This document shows positions 1-8,512 of a DNA stretch of 64,000 nucleotides, piece by piece. Within the stretch, counting starts at the first letter, position 1. Every line of letters starts with the position of its first letter. Location of the stretch: positions 806,001 through 870,000 of the forward strand of contig NC_020453.1 in NCBI RefSeq assembly GCF_000344805.1. Direction: 5' to 3'. The position numbers were made by a program, and so were the translations under genes. The notes under the pieces were generated by a model. The model saw nothing but the letters and a program-made list of their open reading frames with translations, had not been told where the DNA came from and did no database searches. The stretch comes from Bradyrhizobium oligotrophicum S58. Lineage in GTDB: Bacteria; Pseudomonadota; Alphaproteobacteria; Rhizobiales; Xanthobacteraceae.

Positions 1-544
1 TGCTGCTACTCGTGATGGCCGACAAAGCAGTGATGGCTTCCTCGCACCATTCCGCCACCATCCGCTCGTGGCGCAGCCCGAGGCGAAGGTTGAGCAGCTT
101 GCCGAGGTCGGCCGGCGCGGCGCTGCCGTCGGGAAAGCGCTTCTGCAGGATGCGGTCGTAGCGGTCGGCGCGATCGCGATGATGTTCGAGCCGCGCCATC
201 AGGTCGGCACGCAGCGGCGCAATGTCGGTGGCACCCAGCGCGTAGAGGCGGACCAGGAGATCGTCCTTGGTCGAGGCCGGCACGCTGGGCCGCGCGGCCC
301 AGTTCCGGAAGGCGGCGCGGCCTTCCGGCGTCAGGGTGTAGACGAGCTTGTTCGGCTTGCCGGTCTGTACCACCTCGCGGCCCTGGATGTAGCCGCGGTC
401 GCGCAGCCGCGACAGCTCGCGATAGATCTGCTGGTGGTCGGTCTTCCAGAAGAACCCGATCGAGGAGTCGAACGTCTTGGCGAGCTCGTAGCCCGTCATC
501 GGATGTTCAGTGAGGCAGGCGAGGATCGCGTCGCCAAGGGCCAT
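1..544 (-). CDS. PadR-family transcriptional regulator (3' end cut by window edge)
   Basis: The minus strand reads open from an ATG at 544 to the left edge without a stop, so the C-terminus lies outside the window. The protein begins MALGDAILACLTEHPMTGYE, the usual opening of the PadR winged-helix domain. A recognition helix and wing follow (QQIYRELSRLRDRGYIQGRE, then KLVYTLTPEGRAAFRNW), and then the start of the Vir-type helical dimerisation domain. PadR proteins are usually repressors that respond to aromatic acids or other small ligands. It is divergent from the NTF2-like gene at 682, and the 34-bp palindrome between them is the likely operator. Family call firm; ligand unknown. Confidence 0.85.
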   Translation of the reverse strand, partial: MALGDAILACLTEHPMTGYELAKTFDSSIGFFWKTDHQQIYRELSRLRDRGYIQGREVVQTGKPNKLVYTLTPEGRAAFRNWAARPSVPASTKDDLLVRLYALGATDIAPLRADLMARLEHHRDRADRYDRILQKRFPDGSAAPADLGKLLNLRLGLRHERMVAEWCEEAITALSAITSSS

Positions 545-601
545 GGCCGGAAAATGCTCCCGTTTTTCTGATCGTGTTCTGCCCCGCTCCACGCTTGACA
601 T

Positions 602-635
602 TATGCACACTGGCGCATATGCGTCAATGTGCATA
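602..635. promoter_or_regulatory. 34-bp near-perfect palindrome, likely PadR operator
   Basis: The outer arms TATGCACA and TGTGCATA are exact inverted repeats. The centre GCGCATATGCGT is also self-complementary, leaving only two mismatched base-pair positions over 34 bp. It lies 58 bp upstream of the padR start and 46 bp upstream of the divergent NTF2-like gene. Nested ATGCA/TGCAT half-sites are typical of PadR operators. Use by this PadR is inferred from position. Confidence 0.65.
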
Positions 636-681
636 TGGGGTGGATGTGGTGCTGGCCTGTTCCGCCCCGAGGAGACGCCCA

Positions 682-1080
682 ATGACAATGACCGGCCTCG
701 ATGGATGGTACGGCTATATGAGGTCTCACGATCTCGGCGCGCTGTGGGAGCTGCTGCACCCCGACGCCGTGTTCGAAAGTCCCGTCGTGCACACGCCGCA
801 GCGCGGCCGCGACATCACCTTCAAATATCTCGCGAGTGCTGAGAAAGTCCTAGGCGGTCCGGGATTCAAGTATGTCGGCGAATGGCGCAGCGCCACGGGC
901 GCGGTGCTCGAATTCGAGAACGAGATCGAAGGCATCAGGCTCAACGGCGTCGATATCATCACATTCGACGACGCCGGTCGGATTACTCACTTCAAGGTGA
1001 TGGTCCGCCCGCTCAAGGCGATCAATTTGCTGCACCGCCTCATGGGCGAACAACTGGCCGCGATGAGCAAGCCGTCCTGA
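682..1080 (+). CDS. NTF2-like (SnoaL-fold) protein
   Basis: 132 aa from ATG 682, with a purine-rich GAGGAG about 9 bases upstream; longer in-frame extensions run through the operator and are unlikely. The sequence shows the cone-shaped NTF2 pattern: an N-terminal helix (GLDGWYGYMRSHDLGALWEL), the strand motif LLHPDAVFESPVVHTPQRG, and a C-terminal sheet (VDIITFDDAGRITHFKVMVRP). Such proteins are small ligand-binding or isomerase/cyclase-like enzymes; no substrate can be deduced. Divergent transcription from the PadR gene across a palindrome suggests it is the regulator's target. Confidence 0.75.
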   Translation: MTMTGLDGWYGYMRSHDLGALWELLHPDAVFESPVVHTPQRGRDITFKYLASAEKVLGGPGFKYVGEWRSATGAVLEFENEIEGIRLNGVDIITFDDAGRITHFKVMVRPLKAINLLHRLMGEQLAAMSKPS

Positions 1081-1209
1081 CGTGACCACCAGCCGCAATG
1101 TGACGGCTGCCGCAAACCCGCAGAAATCCGCTACAGTCCGCGGCCTGCATTGCCTGCCGCGTCCGTGAATTTCCCGTCTGAAACTTCAGCCTTCCTGCCG
1201 GAGACGCCA

Positions 1210-3000
1210 ATGCCGATCTACAAAGCCCCCGTGGAAGATGTGACCTTCCTGCTCAACGACGTGTTCCAGATCGACCGCTACGACAATCTGCCGGGCTTCT
1301 CCGATGCCTCGGCCGACGTCCGCGAGGCGATCATTGGCGAGGCGGCCAAGCTCGCCGAAGAGGTGCTGCAGCCGCTCAATCGCGTCGGCGATCTCGAAGG
1401 CTGCAAGCGTCACGACGACAGCAGCGTGACTACGCCGAAGGGCTTCAAGGAAGCCTACAAGCAGATCGTCGAGGGCGGCTGGCTCGGCCTGTCGGCGCCG
1501 ACGGAATATGGCGGGCAGGGCCTGCCGGTGACGCTCAGCCAGACCGTCAACGAATTCCAGTGCTCGGCCAACATGGCGTTCGCGATGTATGGCGGCCTCA
1601 CCATGGGCGCGACCGCGGCGCTCATCGTGCATGGCAGCGAAGAGCAGAAGAAGACCTATGTGCCGAAGATGGTCGCCGGCGAGTGGACCGGCACCATGAA
1701 CCTGACCGAGCCGCATTGCGGCACCGATCTAGGTCTCTTGCGCACCAAGGCGGTGCGCCAGGCCGACGGCAGCTTCAAGATCTCCGGCACCAAGATATTC
1801 ATCTCGGCAGGCGAGCATGATCTGGCCCCCAACATCATCCATCTCGTGCTCGCCCGCATCGAGGGCGCGCCCGCCGGCATCAAGGGCGTGTCGCTGTTCG
1901 TCGTGCCGAAATTCATGGTCAATCCGGACGGCACCGTCGGCGCGCGCAACGGCGTCGCCTGCGGCTCGATCGAGCACAAGATGGGCATCCACGGCAACTC
2001 GACCTGTGTGATGAACTACGACAACGCCACCGGCTGGTTGATCGGCGAAGAGAACAAGGGCATGCAGGGCATGTTCGTGATGATGAACGAGGCCCGGCTC
2101 GGCGTTGCCGTGCAGGGTCTCGCGCAGTCCGAGGTCGCCTATCAGAACGCGGTCGCCTATGCGCGCGAGCGCATCCAGGGCCGCTCGCTGACCGGGCCTA
2201 AGGCGCCGGACAAGGCCGCCGATCCGATCATCGTGCATCCCGACGTGCGCCGCACCCTGCTGTCGATCCGCGCCTTCAACGAGGCGGCGCGCGCGATGGT
2301 GGTGTGGACCTCGCTGAAGAGCGACGTCGCGCACCGCTCGCAGGATCCCAAGGACCGTCAGGCCGCCGACGACCACATGGGCCTGATGACCCCGGTCATG
2401 AAAGGCTACATGACCGACATGGGCTTCGCCAACGCGGTGCAGGCGCAGCAGATGTATGGCGGCCATGGCTACATCGCCGAGTGGGGCATGGAGCAGTTCG
2501 TGCGCGATGCGCGCATCGCCATGATCTACGAGGGCGCCAACGGCATCCAGGCGTTGGACCTCGTTGGCCGCAAGCTGCCGCGCGACGGCGGCCGCGCGGT
2601 GATGGCGTTCTTCGCCGAGGTCGGCTCGTTCGCCAAGGAGCAGGGCAGCAACGACGCGATGAAGCCGTTCGTGACACCACTCTCGACCGCGCTCGGCCAC
2701 CTGCAGCAGGCCACGACGTGGCTGATGCAGAACGCGATGGCCAAGCCGGACAATGCTGGCGCCGCCGCAACCGACTACATGCATCTCTTCGCGCTGGTCA
2801 CCTTCGGCTACATGTGGGCGAAGATGGCCAAGGTGGCGCAGGACAAGATTGCGGCCGGTGACAGCTCGACCTATCTCACCACCAAGCTGGTGACGGGCCG
2901 CTTCTTCATGGAGCGCGTGATCCCTGAGACGGCCGCGCATCTCGCCCGCCTGCAGGCCGGCTGTGCGACCGTGATGGAGCTGCCGGCGGAAGCCTTCTGA
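1210..3000 (+). CDS. Acyl-CoA dehydrogenase, large C-terminal-domain type (DmdC/FadE-like)
   Basis: 596 aa from ATG 1210. An upstream in-frame start at 1150 would add 20 residues of low-complexity leader and is not favoured. Order: N-terminal helical domain, acyl-CoA dehydrogenase core with FAD/substrate motifs (MNLTEPHCGTDLGLLRTKAV near residues 160-180, and MQQMYGGHGYIAEWGMEQFV-type motif near 415-430), the catalytic-base motif YEG with Glu at about residue 441, and an extra C-terminal domain. The flavoenzyme forms the 2,3-enoyl-CoA in the first step of beta-oxidation. It heads a block with thiolase and FadB, giving a full cycle. Chain-length preference cannot be read; family members annotated DmdC act on 3-methylmercaptopropionyl-CoA, but general fatty acid use is equally likely. 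Confidence 0.9.
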   Translation: MPIYKAPVEDVTFLLNDVFQIDRYDNLPGFSDASADVREAIIGEAAKLAEEVLQPLNRVGDLEGCKRHDDSSVTTPKGFKEAYKQIVEGGWLGLSAPTEYGGQGLPVTLSQTVNEFQCSANMAFAMYGGLTMGATAALIVHGSEEQKKTYVPKMVAGEWTGTMNLTEPHCGTDLGLLRTKAVRQADGSFKISGTKIFISAGEHDLAPNIIHLVLARIEGAPAGIKGVSLFVVPKFMVNPDGTVGARNGVACGSIEHKMGIHGNSTCVMNYDNATGWLIGEENKGMQGMFVMMNEARLGVAVQGLAQSEVAYQNAVAYARERIQGRSLTGPKAPDKAADPIIVHPDVRRTLLSIRAFNEAARAMVVWTSLKSDVAHRSQDPKDRQAADDHMGLMTPVMKGYMTDMGFANAVQAQQMYGGHGYIAEWGMEQFVRDARIAMIYEGANGIQALDLVGRKLPRDGGRAVMAFFAEVGSFAKEQGSNDAMKPFVTPLSTALGHLQQATTWLMQNAMAKPDNAGAAATDYMHLFALVTFGYMWAKMAKVAQDKIAAGDSSTYLTTKLVTGRFFMERVIPETAAHLARLQAGCATVMELPAEAF

Positions 3001-3014
3001 GAACGAGACCAGAG

Positions 3015-3042
3015 AGCCGGTGCGCCAAGCGCGCCGGCTTTC
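3015..3042 (+). terminator. Hairpin between acyl-CoA dehydrogenase and thiolase
   Basis: AGCCGGTGCG (3015-3024) pairs with CGCGCCGGCT (3030-3039), one wobble, loop of five, followed by only three T. It could be an attenuator or weak terminator that lowers, but does not block, read-through into the thiolase gene. Confidence 0.4.
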
Positions 3043-3083
3043 GCCGACAACAACAACGAATCTGACCAGATGAGGAGGGCGTG

Positions 3084-4292
3084 ATGCCTGAGGCCTTTAT
3101 CTACGACCACGTGCGTACTCCCCGCGGCCGCGGCAAAGCGGACGGTTCACTGCATGAGGTGACCGCGCTCGCGCTCGCCACCGTGCCGCTGAAGGCGCTC
3201 AAGGATCGCAACAACATCCCTGCGGACGTGGTCGATGACGTCGTGCTCGGCGTCGTCGATCCCGTCGGCGAGGCCGGCTCCGACATCGCCCGCTTCGCCG
3301 CGCTGAATGCAGGTCTCGGCGAGGCCGTCCCCGGCATCCAGATCAGCCGCTTCTGCGCCTCCGGCCTCGATGCCGTGAACTTCGCGGCCGCGCAGATCAT
3401 GAGCGGCCAGCACGAGCTCGTGATCGGCGGCGGCGCGGAATCGATGAGCCGCGTCGGCATCGGCGCCTCCGGCGGTGCCTGGCCGATGGATCCGTCGATG
3501 GCGGTGCCGTCCTACTTCATGCCGCAAGGCGTCTCGGCCGACCTGATCGCGACCAAATACGGCTTCTCGCGCGACGACGTCGACGCCTACGCGGTGCAGA
3601 GCCAGCAGCGCGCCGCCAAGTCCTGGGAAGAGGGCCGCTTCAACAAGTCGGTGGTGCCGGTCAAGGACATCAACGGCCTGACCATCCTCGCCAAGGACGA
3701 GCACATGCGCCCCAGCACGACGATGCAGTCGCTGGCGCAGCTGCAGCCGTCCTTCGTGCAGATGGCGCAGATGGGCGGCTTCGACGCGGTCGCGATCCAG
3801 TCGCATCCCGAGATCGAGCGCGTCAACTACGTGCATCACGCCGGCAACTCGTCGGGCATCGTCGACGGCGCCGGTGCGGTGCTGCTCGGCAGCAAGGAAG
3901 CCGGCGCGAAATACGGCATGAAGGCGCGCGCGAAAATCCGCGCCTTCGCCAATATCGGCTCGGAGCCGGCGATGATGCTGACCGGCCCGGTCGACGTCAC
4001 CGAGAAGCTGTTCGAGCGCTCCGGCATGAAGAAGTCTGACATCGATCTGTTCGAGCTCAACGAGGCCTTCGCCTCGGTCGTGCTGCGCTACATGCAGGCA
4101 TTCGAGATCGACAAGGACAAGATCAACGTCAATGGCGGCGCCATCGCGCTCGGCCATCCGCTCGGCGCGACCGGCGCGATGATCCTCGGCACCGTGCTCG
4201 ACGAGCTCGAGCGCACCGGCAAGGCAACCGCCCTGGTCACGCTGTGCATCGGCGGCGGCATGGGCACCGCGACCATCATCGAGCGGGTTTGA
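3084..4292 (+). CDS. fadA: Acetyl-CoA acetyltransferase / 3-ketoacyl-CoA thiolase
   Basis: 402 aa from ATG 3084, preceded by GAGGAGGG at a normal distance; a GTG three bases earlier is too close to it. Thiolase signatures are complete: nucleophilic Cys91 in [12 protein letters not shown], His358 in [15 protein letters not shown], and the second catalytic Cys388 in TLCIGGGMG. It cleaves 3-ketoacyl-CoA to acetyl-CoA and a shortened acyl-CoA in the cytoplasm. Its position between acyl-CoA dehydrogenase and the FadB gene supports a role as the thiolase of a beta-oxidation complex rather than in PHB synthesis. The symbol is by function and neighbourhood. Confidence 0.93.
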   Translation: MPEAFIYDHVRTPRGRGKADGSLHEVTALALATVPLKALKDRNNIPADVVDDVVLGVVDPVGEAGSDIARFAALNAGLGEAVPGIQISRFCASGLDAVNFAAAQIMSGQHELVIGGGAESMSRVGIGASGGAWPMDPSMAVPSYFMPQGVSADLIATKYGFSRDDVDAYAVQSQQRAAKSWEEGRFNKSVVPVKDINGLTILAKDEHMRPSTTMQSLAQLQPSFVQMAQMGGFDAVAIQSHPEIERVNYVHHAGNSSGIVDGAGAVLLGSKEAGAKYGMKARAKIRAFANIGSEPAMMLTGPVDVTEKLFERSGMKKSDIDLFELNEAFASVVLRYMQAFEIDKDKINVNGGAIALGHPLGATGAMILGTVLDELERTGKATALVTLCIGGGMGTATIIERV

Positions 4293-4297
4293 CGGCG

Positions 4298-4376
4298 GTC
4301 ATTGCGAGCGAAGCGAAGCAATCCAGGGCGACACGAACAGTCTGGATTGCTTCGTCGCTTCGCTCCTCGCAATGAC
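4298..4376. repeat. Palindromic intergenic repeat, type A (GTCATTGCGAG family)
   Basis: The outer arms GTCATTGCGAG and CTCGCAATGAC are exact inverted repeats. Inside lie GAAGCAATCCAG and CTGGATTGCTTC. The same family occurs at 27989-28068. It sits between thiolase and fadB, inside what looks like one transcription unit, so in RNA it would form a long hairpin that could affect mRNA stability or differential expression. Confidence 0.8.
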
Positions 4377-4441
4377 GAACTCATAGCAGGAATGCAGGAC
4401 AACGCCGCGCCGACCGGCTGCTGGCATCGAGGGAGCACCAC

Positions 4442-6655
4442 ATGGCCTTCAAGAACTTCAAACTCGAAACTGACTCCGACGGCATTGCGCTGATCACCTG
4501 GGACATTCCGGGACGTTCGATGAACGTGCTGGACGAGACCTCGGCGATCGAGCTCGAGACCATCGTCAAGGAGACCACCGCCGACGCCGCGATCAAGGGC
4601 GTCGTCATCACCTCGGCCAAGGAGGCGTTCTGCGCCGGTGCCGACCTCTCCATGCTCGAGGGCATGAACCGCATCTATCTCGACACCCTGAAGAGCAAGG
4701 GCGAGGAAGCCGCCAACCAGATGCTGTTCGACAACAGCCGGCGCTTCTCGCAGATCTATCGATCGATGGAGACCTCGGGCAAGCCGTGGGTCGCCGCCAT
4801 CAACGGGCTCGCGCTCGGCGGCGGTTTCGAGCTGACCCTGGCCTGCCATCACCGCGTGGCGGCCGAGAACCCGAAGACGCGTCTCGGCCTGCCCGAGATC
4901 AAGGTCGGCCTGTTCCCCGGCGCCGGCGGCACCCAGCGCGTGCCGCGCATCGTGCAGCCGCAGGACGCGATGAACCTGCTCTTGAAGGGCGAGGCGCTCA
5001 CGCTCGACAAGGCCAAGGCCATGAAGCTGGTCGACGCCGTCGTGCCGGCCGCGGACCTGATCAAGGCCGCCAAGGACTGGATCAAGGCCGGCGGCAAGGC
5101 GGTCGCGCCCTGGGACGAGAAGGGCTTCAAGCTGCCCGGCGGCCCGGTGTTCTCGAAGAACGGCATGATGATGTTCCCGGCGGGCAACGCCATCTACCGC
5201 CGCGAGACCTACGACAACTATCCGGCCGCGCGCGCCATCATGAGCTGCGTGTATGAAGGCCTGCAGCTGCCGATCGACGCGGCGCTGCGCGTCGAATCGC
5301 GCTACTTCGCACACATCCTGCGCTCGAAGGAAGCCGCGGCCATGATCCGCAGTCTGTTCCTGTCGATGCAGGAATTGAACAAGGGCGCGCGCCGCCCCGC
5401 GAACGTGCCGGCGACCAAGCTGAAGAAGATCGCCGTGATCGGCGCCGGCTTCATGGGCGCCAGCGTCGGCTACGTGTCGGCGCGTGGCGGGCTCGAGGTC
5501 GTGCTGATCGACCGGGACCAGGAGAGCGCCGACAAGGGCCGCGCGCATGCGCAGAGCGTGATCGACGGCCTGGCCAAGAAGGGCCGCACCAAGCCGGGCG
5601 AGGCCGAGGCGATCATGGGCCGCATCACCGCGACCGCCGACTATGCCGTGCTCAAGGATTGCGACCTCGTCATCGAAGCCGTGTTCGAGGACCGCAAGGT
5701 CAAGGCCGAGACCTACGCCAAGGCGCAACCCTATCTGAAGGACGGCGCGATCTTCGCCTCCAACACCTCGACCCTGCCGATCACCTCGCTGGCCGAGGAG
5801 TTCAAGGACCAGGGCCGTTTCGTCGGCATCCACTTCTTCTCTCCGGTCGAGAAGATGATGCTGGTCGAGATCATCATGGGCAAGAACACCGGCGACGTCG
5901 CGCTCGCGACCGCGCTCGACTATGTCCGCACCATCGGCAAGACGCCGATCGTGGTCAACGACTCCCGCGGCTTCTTCGCCAACCGCTGCGTGATGCGCTA
6001 CATCGCCGAGGGCAACGAGATGTTCCTCGAAGGCGTGCCGCCGGCGATGATCGAGAACGCGGCCAAGATGGCCGGCATGCCGGTCGGTCCGTTGTCGCTG
6101 TCGGACGAGGTCGCGCTCGATCTCGGCCTCAAGATCATGAAGGCCACCGAGCACGACCTCGGGCCGAACGCGATCAACCAGGACCACAAGAAGCTGATGG
6201 TCGAGCTGGTCGAGAAGCAGGGCCGCTTCGGCCGCAAGAATGCCAAGGGTTTTTACGACTATCCCGAGAAGGGCAAGGGTCAGAAGAGCCTGTGGCCGGA
6301 GCTGGCTTCGCTGCAGCCGAAGCATCTCGATCCCGATACGCTCGATGTCGAGGAGCTGAAGCAGCGCTTCCTGGTGGTGCAGGCGGTGGAAGCCGCGCGC
6401 ACCGTCGAGGACCACGTCATCACCGACGTGCGCGAGGCCGATGTCGGCTCCATCCTCGGCTTCGGCTTCGCGCCGTTCACCGGCGGCACGCTGTCCTACA
6501 TCGACTTCATGGGCACGAAAAAGTTCGTCGAGCTGTGCCACGAGTTCACGGCAAAGTACGGCTCGCGCTTCGCCCCGCCGAAGCTCCTGGAGGAGATGGC
6601 CGCCAAGGGCGAAACCTTCTACGGCCGCTTCCCGCCGAAGAAGGCGGCGGCTTAG
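4442..6655 (+). CDS. fadB: Bifunctional enoyl-CoA hydratase / 3-hydroxyacyl-CoA dehydrogenase
   Basis: 737 aa, close to the ~730 aa of FadB/FadJ alpha subunits. The N-terminal crotonase domain has the oxyanion-hole/catalytic region [17 protein letters not shown] with Glu130, and [17 protein letters not shown] with Glu152; these match the two catalytic glutamates of FadB. A linker leads to the NAD-binding fold ([11 protein letters not shown] from about residue 330) and the dehydrogenase signature [19 protein letters not shown] with catalytic His464, then the C-terminal 3HCDH domain. It performs hydration and oxidation in beta-oxidation, presumably with the thiolase upstream as an alpha/beta complex. 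ATG 4442 follows GGGAGCACC. Confidence 0.95.
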   Translation: MAFKNFKLETDSDGIALITWDIPGRSMNVLDETSAIELETIVKETTADAAIKGVVITSAKEAFCAGADLSMLEGMNRIYLDTLKSKGEEAANQMLFDNSRRFSQIYRSMETSGKPWVAAINGLALGGGFELTLACHHRVAAENPKTRLGLPEIKVGLFPGAGGTQRVPRIVQPQDAMNLLLKGEALTLDKAKAMKLVDAVVPAADLIKAAKDWIKAGGKAVAPWDEKGFKLPGGPVFSKNGMMMFPAGNAIYRRETYDNYPAARAIMSCVYEGLQLPIDAALRVESRYFAHILRSKEAAAMIRSLFLSMQELNKGARRPANVPATKLKKIAVIGAGFMGASVGYVSARGGLEVVLIDRDQESADKGRAHAQSVIDGLAKKGRTKPGEAEAIMGRITATADYAVLKDCDLVIEAVFEDRKVKAETYAKAQPYLKDGAIFASNTSTLPITSLAEEFKDQGRFVGIHFFSPVEKMMLVEIIMGKNTGDVALATALDYVRTIGKTPIVVNDSRGFFANRCVMRYIAEGNEMFLEGVPPAMIENAAKMAGMPVGPLSLSDEVALDLGLKIMKATEHDLGPNAINQDHKKLMVELVEKQGRFGRKNAKGFYDYPEKGKGQKSLWPELASLQPKHLDPDTLDVEELKQRFLVVQAVEAARTVEDHVITDVREADVGSILGFGFAPFTGGTLSYIDFMGTKKFVELCHEFTAKYGSRFAPPKLLEEMAAKGETFYGRFPPKKAAA

Positions 6656-6710
6656 CAAAGGTCGTAGGCTGTTCCTGAGGAAAGCCCGATGGCGCAGCGC
6701 TGACGGTGCG

Positions 6711-6755
6711 CCCCCCTCCCCCTTGCGGGGAGGGGTCGGGGGTGGGGGTGGGGGT
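6711..6755. repeat. C/G-rich repeat, left member of an inverted pair
   Basis: CCCCTCCCCCTTGCGGGGAG followed by a GGGGTCGGGGGTGGGGGT run. An inverted copy lies at 7078-7119, so the pair brackets the small antitoxin gene. The same pair arrangement occurs at 50928-50969 and 51083-51124. Confidence 0.8.
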
Positions 6756-6814
6756 CCCGGGAAAAGGTCTCAATGGCTCGAAGAAACCGCTCGCCTCAAC
6801 GTCTGAGCCCGAGC

Positions 6815-7018
6815 TTAACTGATAAGGTCGCGCTCCATATCCTGCCACGGCACGGCGTCTTGTGCGCCAGTATCGAAGCTAGCCAAGCGACGGGCTAACT
6901 CGGCTTCTTGAGCCGAGGTCAATCGCACGTCTTCAGGTGCCAGGCTGTCCCACAACCGGCCAATGAGGTTGAGCCGTTCCTTCGTGGTCAGCTGAGAGAT
7001 GTCGAATGGGAAGGACAT
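6815..7018 (-). CDS. Putative addiction-module antitoxin component (Unstab_antitox-like), orphan
   Basis: 67 aa from ATG 7018 (a GTG one codon upstream is possible). The layout is the classic short 'addiction module component' family: LTTKERLNLIGRLWDSL near the N-terminus, LTSAQEAELARRLASFD in the middle and an acidic PWQDMERDL tail. These proteins normally sit just upstream of a ParE/RelE-type toxin gene. Here the downstream 160 bp up to fadB contain no toxin-like frame, so it appears to be an orphan. It is bracketed by inverted copies of a C/G-rich repeat. Family confidence is moderate because the protein is short. Confidence 0.65.
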   Translation of the reverse strand: MSFPFDISQLTTKERLNLIGRLWDSLAPEDVRLTSAQEAELARRLASFDTGAQDAVPWQDMERDLIS

Positions 7019-7077
7019 CACGTCATCATAATCCCTGGCGGAATCAGGTCCATGGACTCAGCTAGAGTTATCGTGTG

Positions 7078-7119
7078 GACCCCCACCCCCGACCCCTCCC
7101 CGCAAGGGGGAGGGGAGCT
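7078..7119. repeat. C/G-rich repeat, right member of an inverted pair
   Basis: ACCCCCACCCCCGACCCCTC followed by CCCGCAAGGGGGAGGGGAGC, the reverse complement of the unit at 6711-6755. The two copies can pair across the antitoxin gene, giving a stem of about 40 bp around a 320-bp loop. Confidence 0.8.
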
Positions 7120-7163
7120 CACCGGCTTCGTGGCGTTGCAATCGCTTCATAAGAAGCAAGCCC

Positions 7164-7778
7164 TCACCCCGCCTTCATCAGTCCTTCCTTGGTCAGCGCC
7201 TCCTGCACCTTCGGCCGGGCTGCGACGCGGGCCTTGTAGGCGAGCAGGTTCGGCAGCGCCGAGAGGTCGAATTTCATCCGCTCCGCCCATGACAGCATCG
7301 TGAACAAATAGCCGTCGGCGACGCTGAATGCCTTGCCGAGCAGATAGTCGCGGCCCGCCAGCTGGCCGTCGATATATTTGAACTTGCCCATCAGCCGCTC
7401 CTTGAAGAAGCCCTTGGTCTCGTCGGTGAGGGCCGGCTGGAACATCGGGCTGAAATTCTTGTGCAGCTCCGACGTGATGAAATTCAGCCACTCCAGGAGC
7501 TTGTAGCGCTCGCCGCTGTCGCGCGGCGGGGCGAGGTTCTTGTCCGCGGCCTGGTCGGCGATCATCTGCACGATCACCGGGCCCTCCGTCACGATTTCGC
7601 CGCTCGGCAGCCCTAGCGCCGGCACTTGGCCCTTCGGATTGACCTTGAGATAATCGTCGCCATTTTCCAGAGTCTTGGCACGCAGATCGACCTTGACCAG
7701 GTCATAGGGCAGCCCGGCTTCGAGCAGGGCGATGTGGGGTGAGAGCGAGCAGGCGCCGGGTGAATAATAAAGCTTCAT
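7164..7778 (-). CDS. gst: Glutathione S-transferase, beta-class-like
   Basis: 204 aa from ATG 7778, which has GGAGGG upstream; the longer frame adds an unlikely leader across the operator region. The N-terminal thioredoxin-fold domain begins MKLYYSPGACSLSPHIALLE with Cys10, the beta-class GSH-interacting cysteine, and contains the cis-Pro segment GQVPAL. The C-terminal helical domain contains FSVADGYLFTMLSWA. It conjugates or reduces electrophiles with glutathione in the cytoplasm. It is divergent from a MarR regulator with palindromes between, so MarR control by an electrophile or phenolic is likely. gshA is one gene further on. Confidence 0.9.
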   Translation of the reverse strand: MKLYYSPGACSLSPHIALLEAGLPYDLVKVDLRAKTLENGDDYLKVNPKGQVPALGLPSGEIVTEGPVIVQMIADQAADKNLAPPRDSGERYKLLEWLNFITSELHKNFSPMFQPALTDETKGFFKERLMGKFKYIDGQLAGRDYLLGKAFSVADGYLFTMLSWAERMKFDLSALPNLLAYKARVAARPKVQEALTKEGLMKAG

Positions 7779-7845
7779 CGGGTATTCCCTCCGTGAGACC
7801 GTGGTTGTTGGTGGAACCGATCGGGGCGTCACGCGCGGCCCTTAC

Positions 7846-7886
7846 ATGCAGATGCATGGAATAGTCAAGATTGATGCAGCTGCATC
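7846..7886. promoter_or_regulatory. Palindromes between gst and marR, likely MarR operator
   Basis: GATGCAGCTGCATC (7873-7886) is a perfect 14-bp palindrome. ATGCAGATGCAT (7846-7857) is a second, imperfect copy of the same ATGCA/TGCAT half-sites 16 bp away. Both lie in the 149-bp divergent intergenic region, 68-125 bp from the two starts. MarR proteins bind such short palindromes as dimers; assignment is by position. Confidence 0.65.
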
Positions 7887-7927
7887 GAATGCGCTAGAAC
7901 GACGATCTCAAGGATACGAGCCGGCTC

Positions 7928-8416
7928 ATGAAACGCAAACCATCGACCGAGGCGACCGCCGCCTGGATCCGCCTGATGCGGGTCCAGAGCCGGGTGCTGG
8001 ACGCGGTCGAGCAGGAGCTGAAGAAGGCCGGTTTCCCGCCGCTCGCCTGGTATGATGCGCTGCTTGAGCTGTCGCGGGCGGCCGCCGGCGAGCTGCGTCC
8101 GGTCGAGCTCGAGCGGCAGATGCTGATCCCACAATATTCTACCTCCCGGCTGATCGACCGGCTGGTCGACGAAGGTCTGGTCATCAGGCGCGAATGCAAG
8201 ATGGACAAGCGCGGCCAGTTCGTGGAGATCACCGAGGCGGGGCGCGAGCTGCAGAAGCGGATGTGGTCGGCCTATTCGGCCGCCATCGAGAAGCATGTCG
8301 GCTCCAAGCTGTCGGACACCGACGCCGCCAAGCTGTGCACGCTGCTTGACCGTCTCGGCTGTTCCTGCGGTCAGGCCGCCCCATTGTCTGCCGGAGAAGG
8401 CGCTTCGCCCCGATGA
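7928..8416 (+). CDS. MarR-family transcriptional regulator
   Basis: 162 aa, typical MarR length. The central winged helix is visible: LPWYDALLELSR-like helix (LAWYDALLELSRAAAG), RPVELERQMLIPQYSTSRLI recognition region, and the wing DEGLVIRRECKMDKRGQFVEITEAG. The C-terminal helix carries closely spaced cysteines (CTLLDRLGCSCG) that could sense thiol-reactive compounds, though that is inference. It is divergent from the glutathione S-transferase across palindromes, and gshA lies downstream in the same direction, so thiol or electrophile stress is a plausible signal. Confidence 0.88.
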   Translation: MKRKPSTEATAAWIRLMRVQSRVLDAVEQELKKAGFPPLAWYDALLELSRAAAGELRPVELERQMLIPQYSTSRLIDRLVDEGLVIRRECKMDKRGQFVEITEAGRELQKRMWSAYSAAIEKHVGSKLSDTDAAKLCTLLDRLGCSCGQAAPLSAGEGASPR

Positions 8417-8512
8417 CCCATCCGTCTTCATTCACAGCCGCGGTCCCGCCGGGTCCGCGGACATCCCTCGCACCCTGCGCGACCATCGTAGCGCTCTTCC
8501 TCCGGACCTCCC

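Noticed and set aside
4088..6658. 856-codon open frame on the minus strand
   Set aside because: Antisense shadow of fadB; composition is His/Arg/Leu-rich with no domain, caused by high GC in the third codon position.
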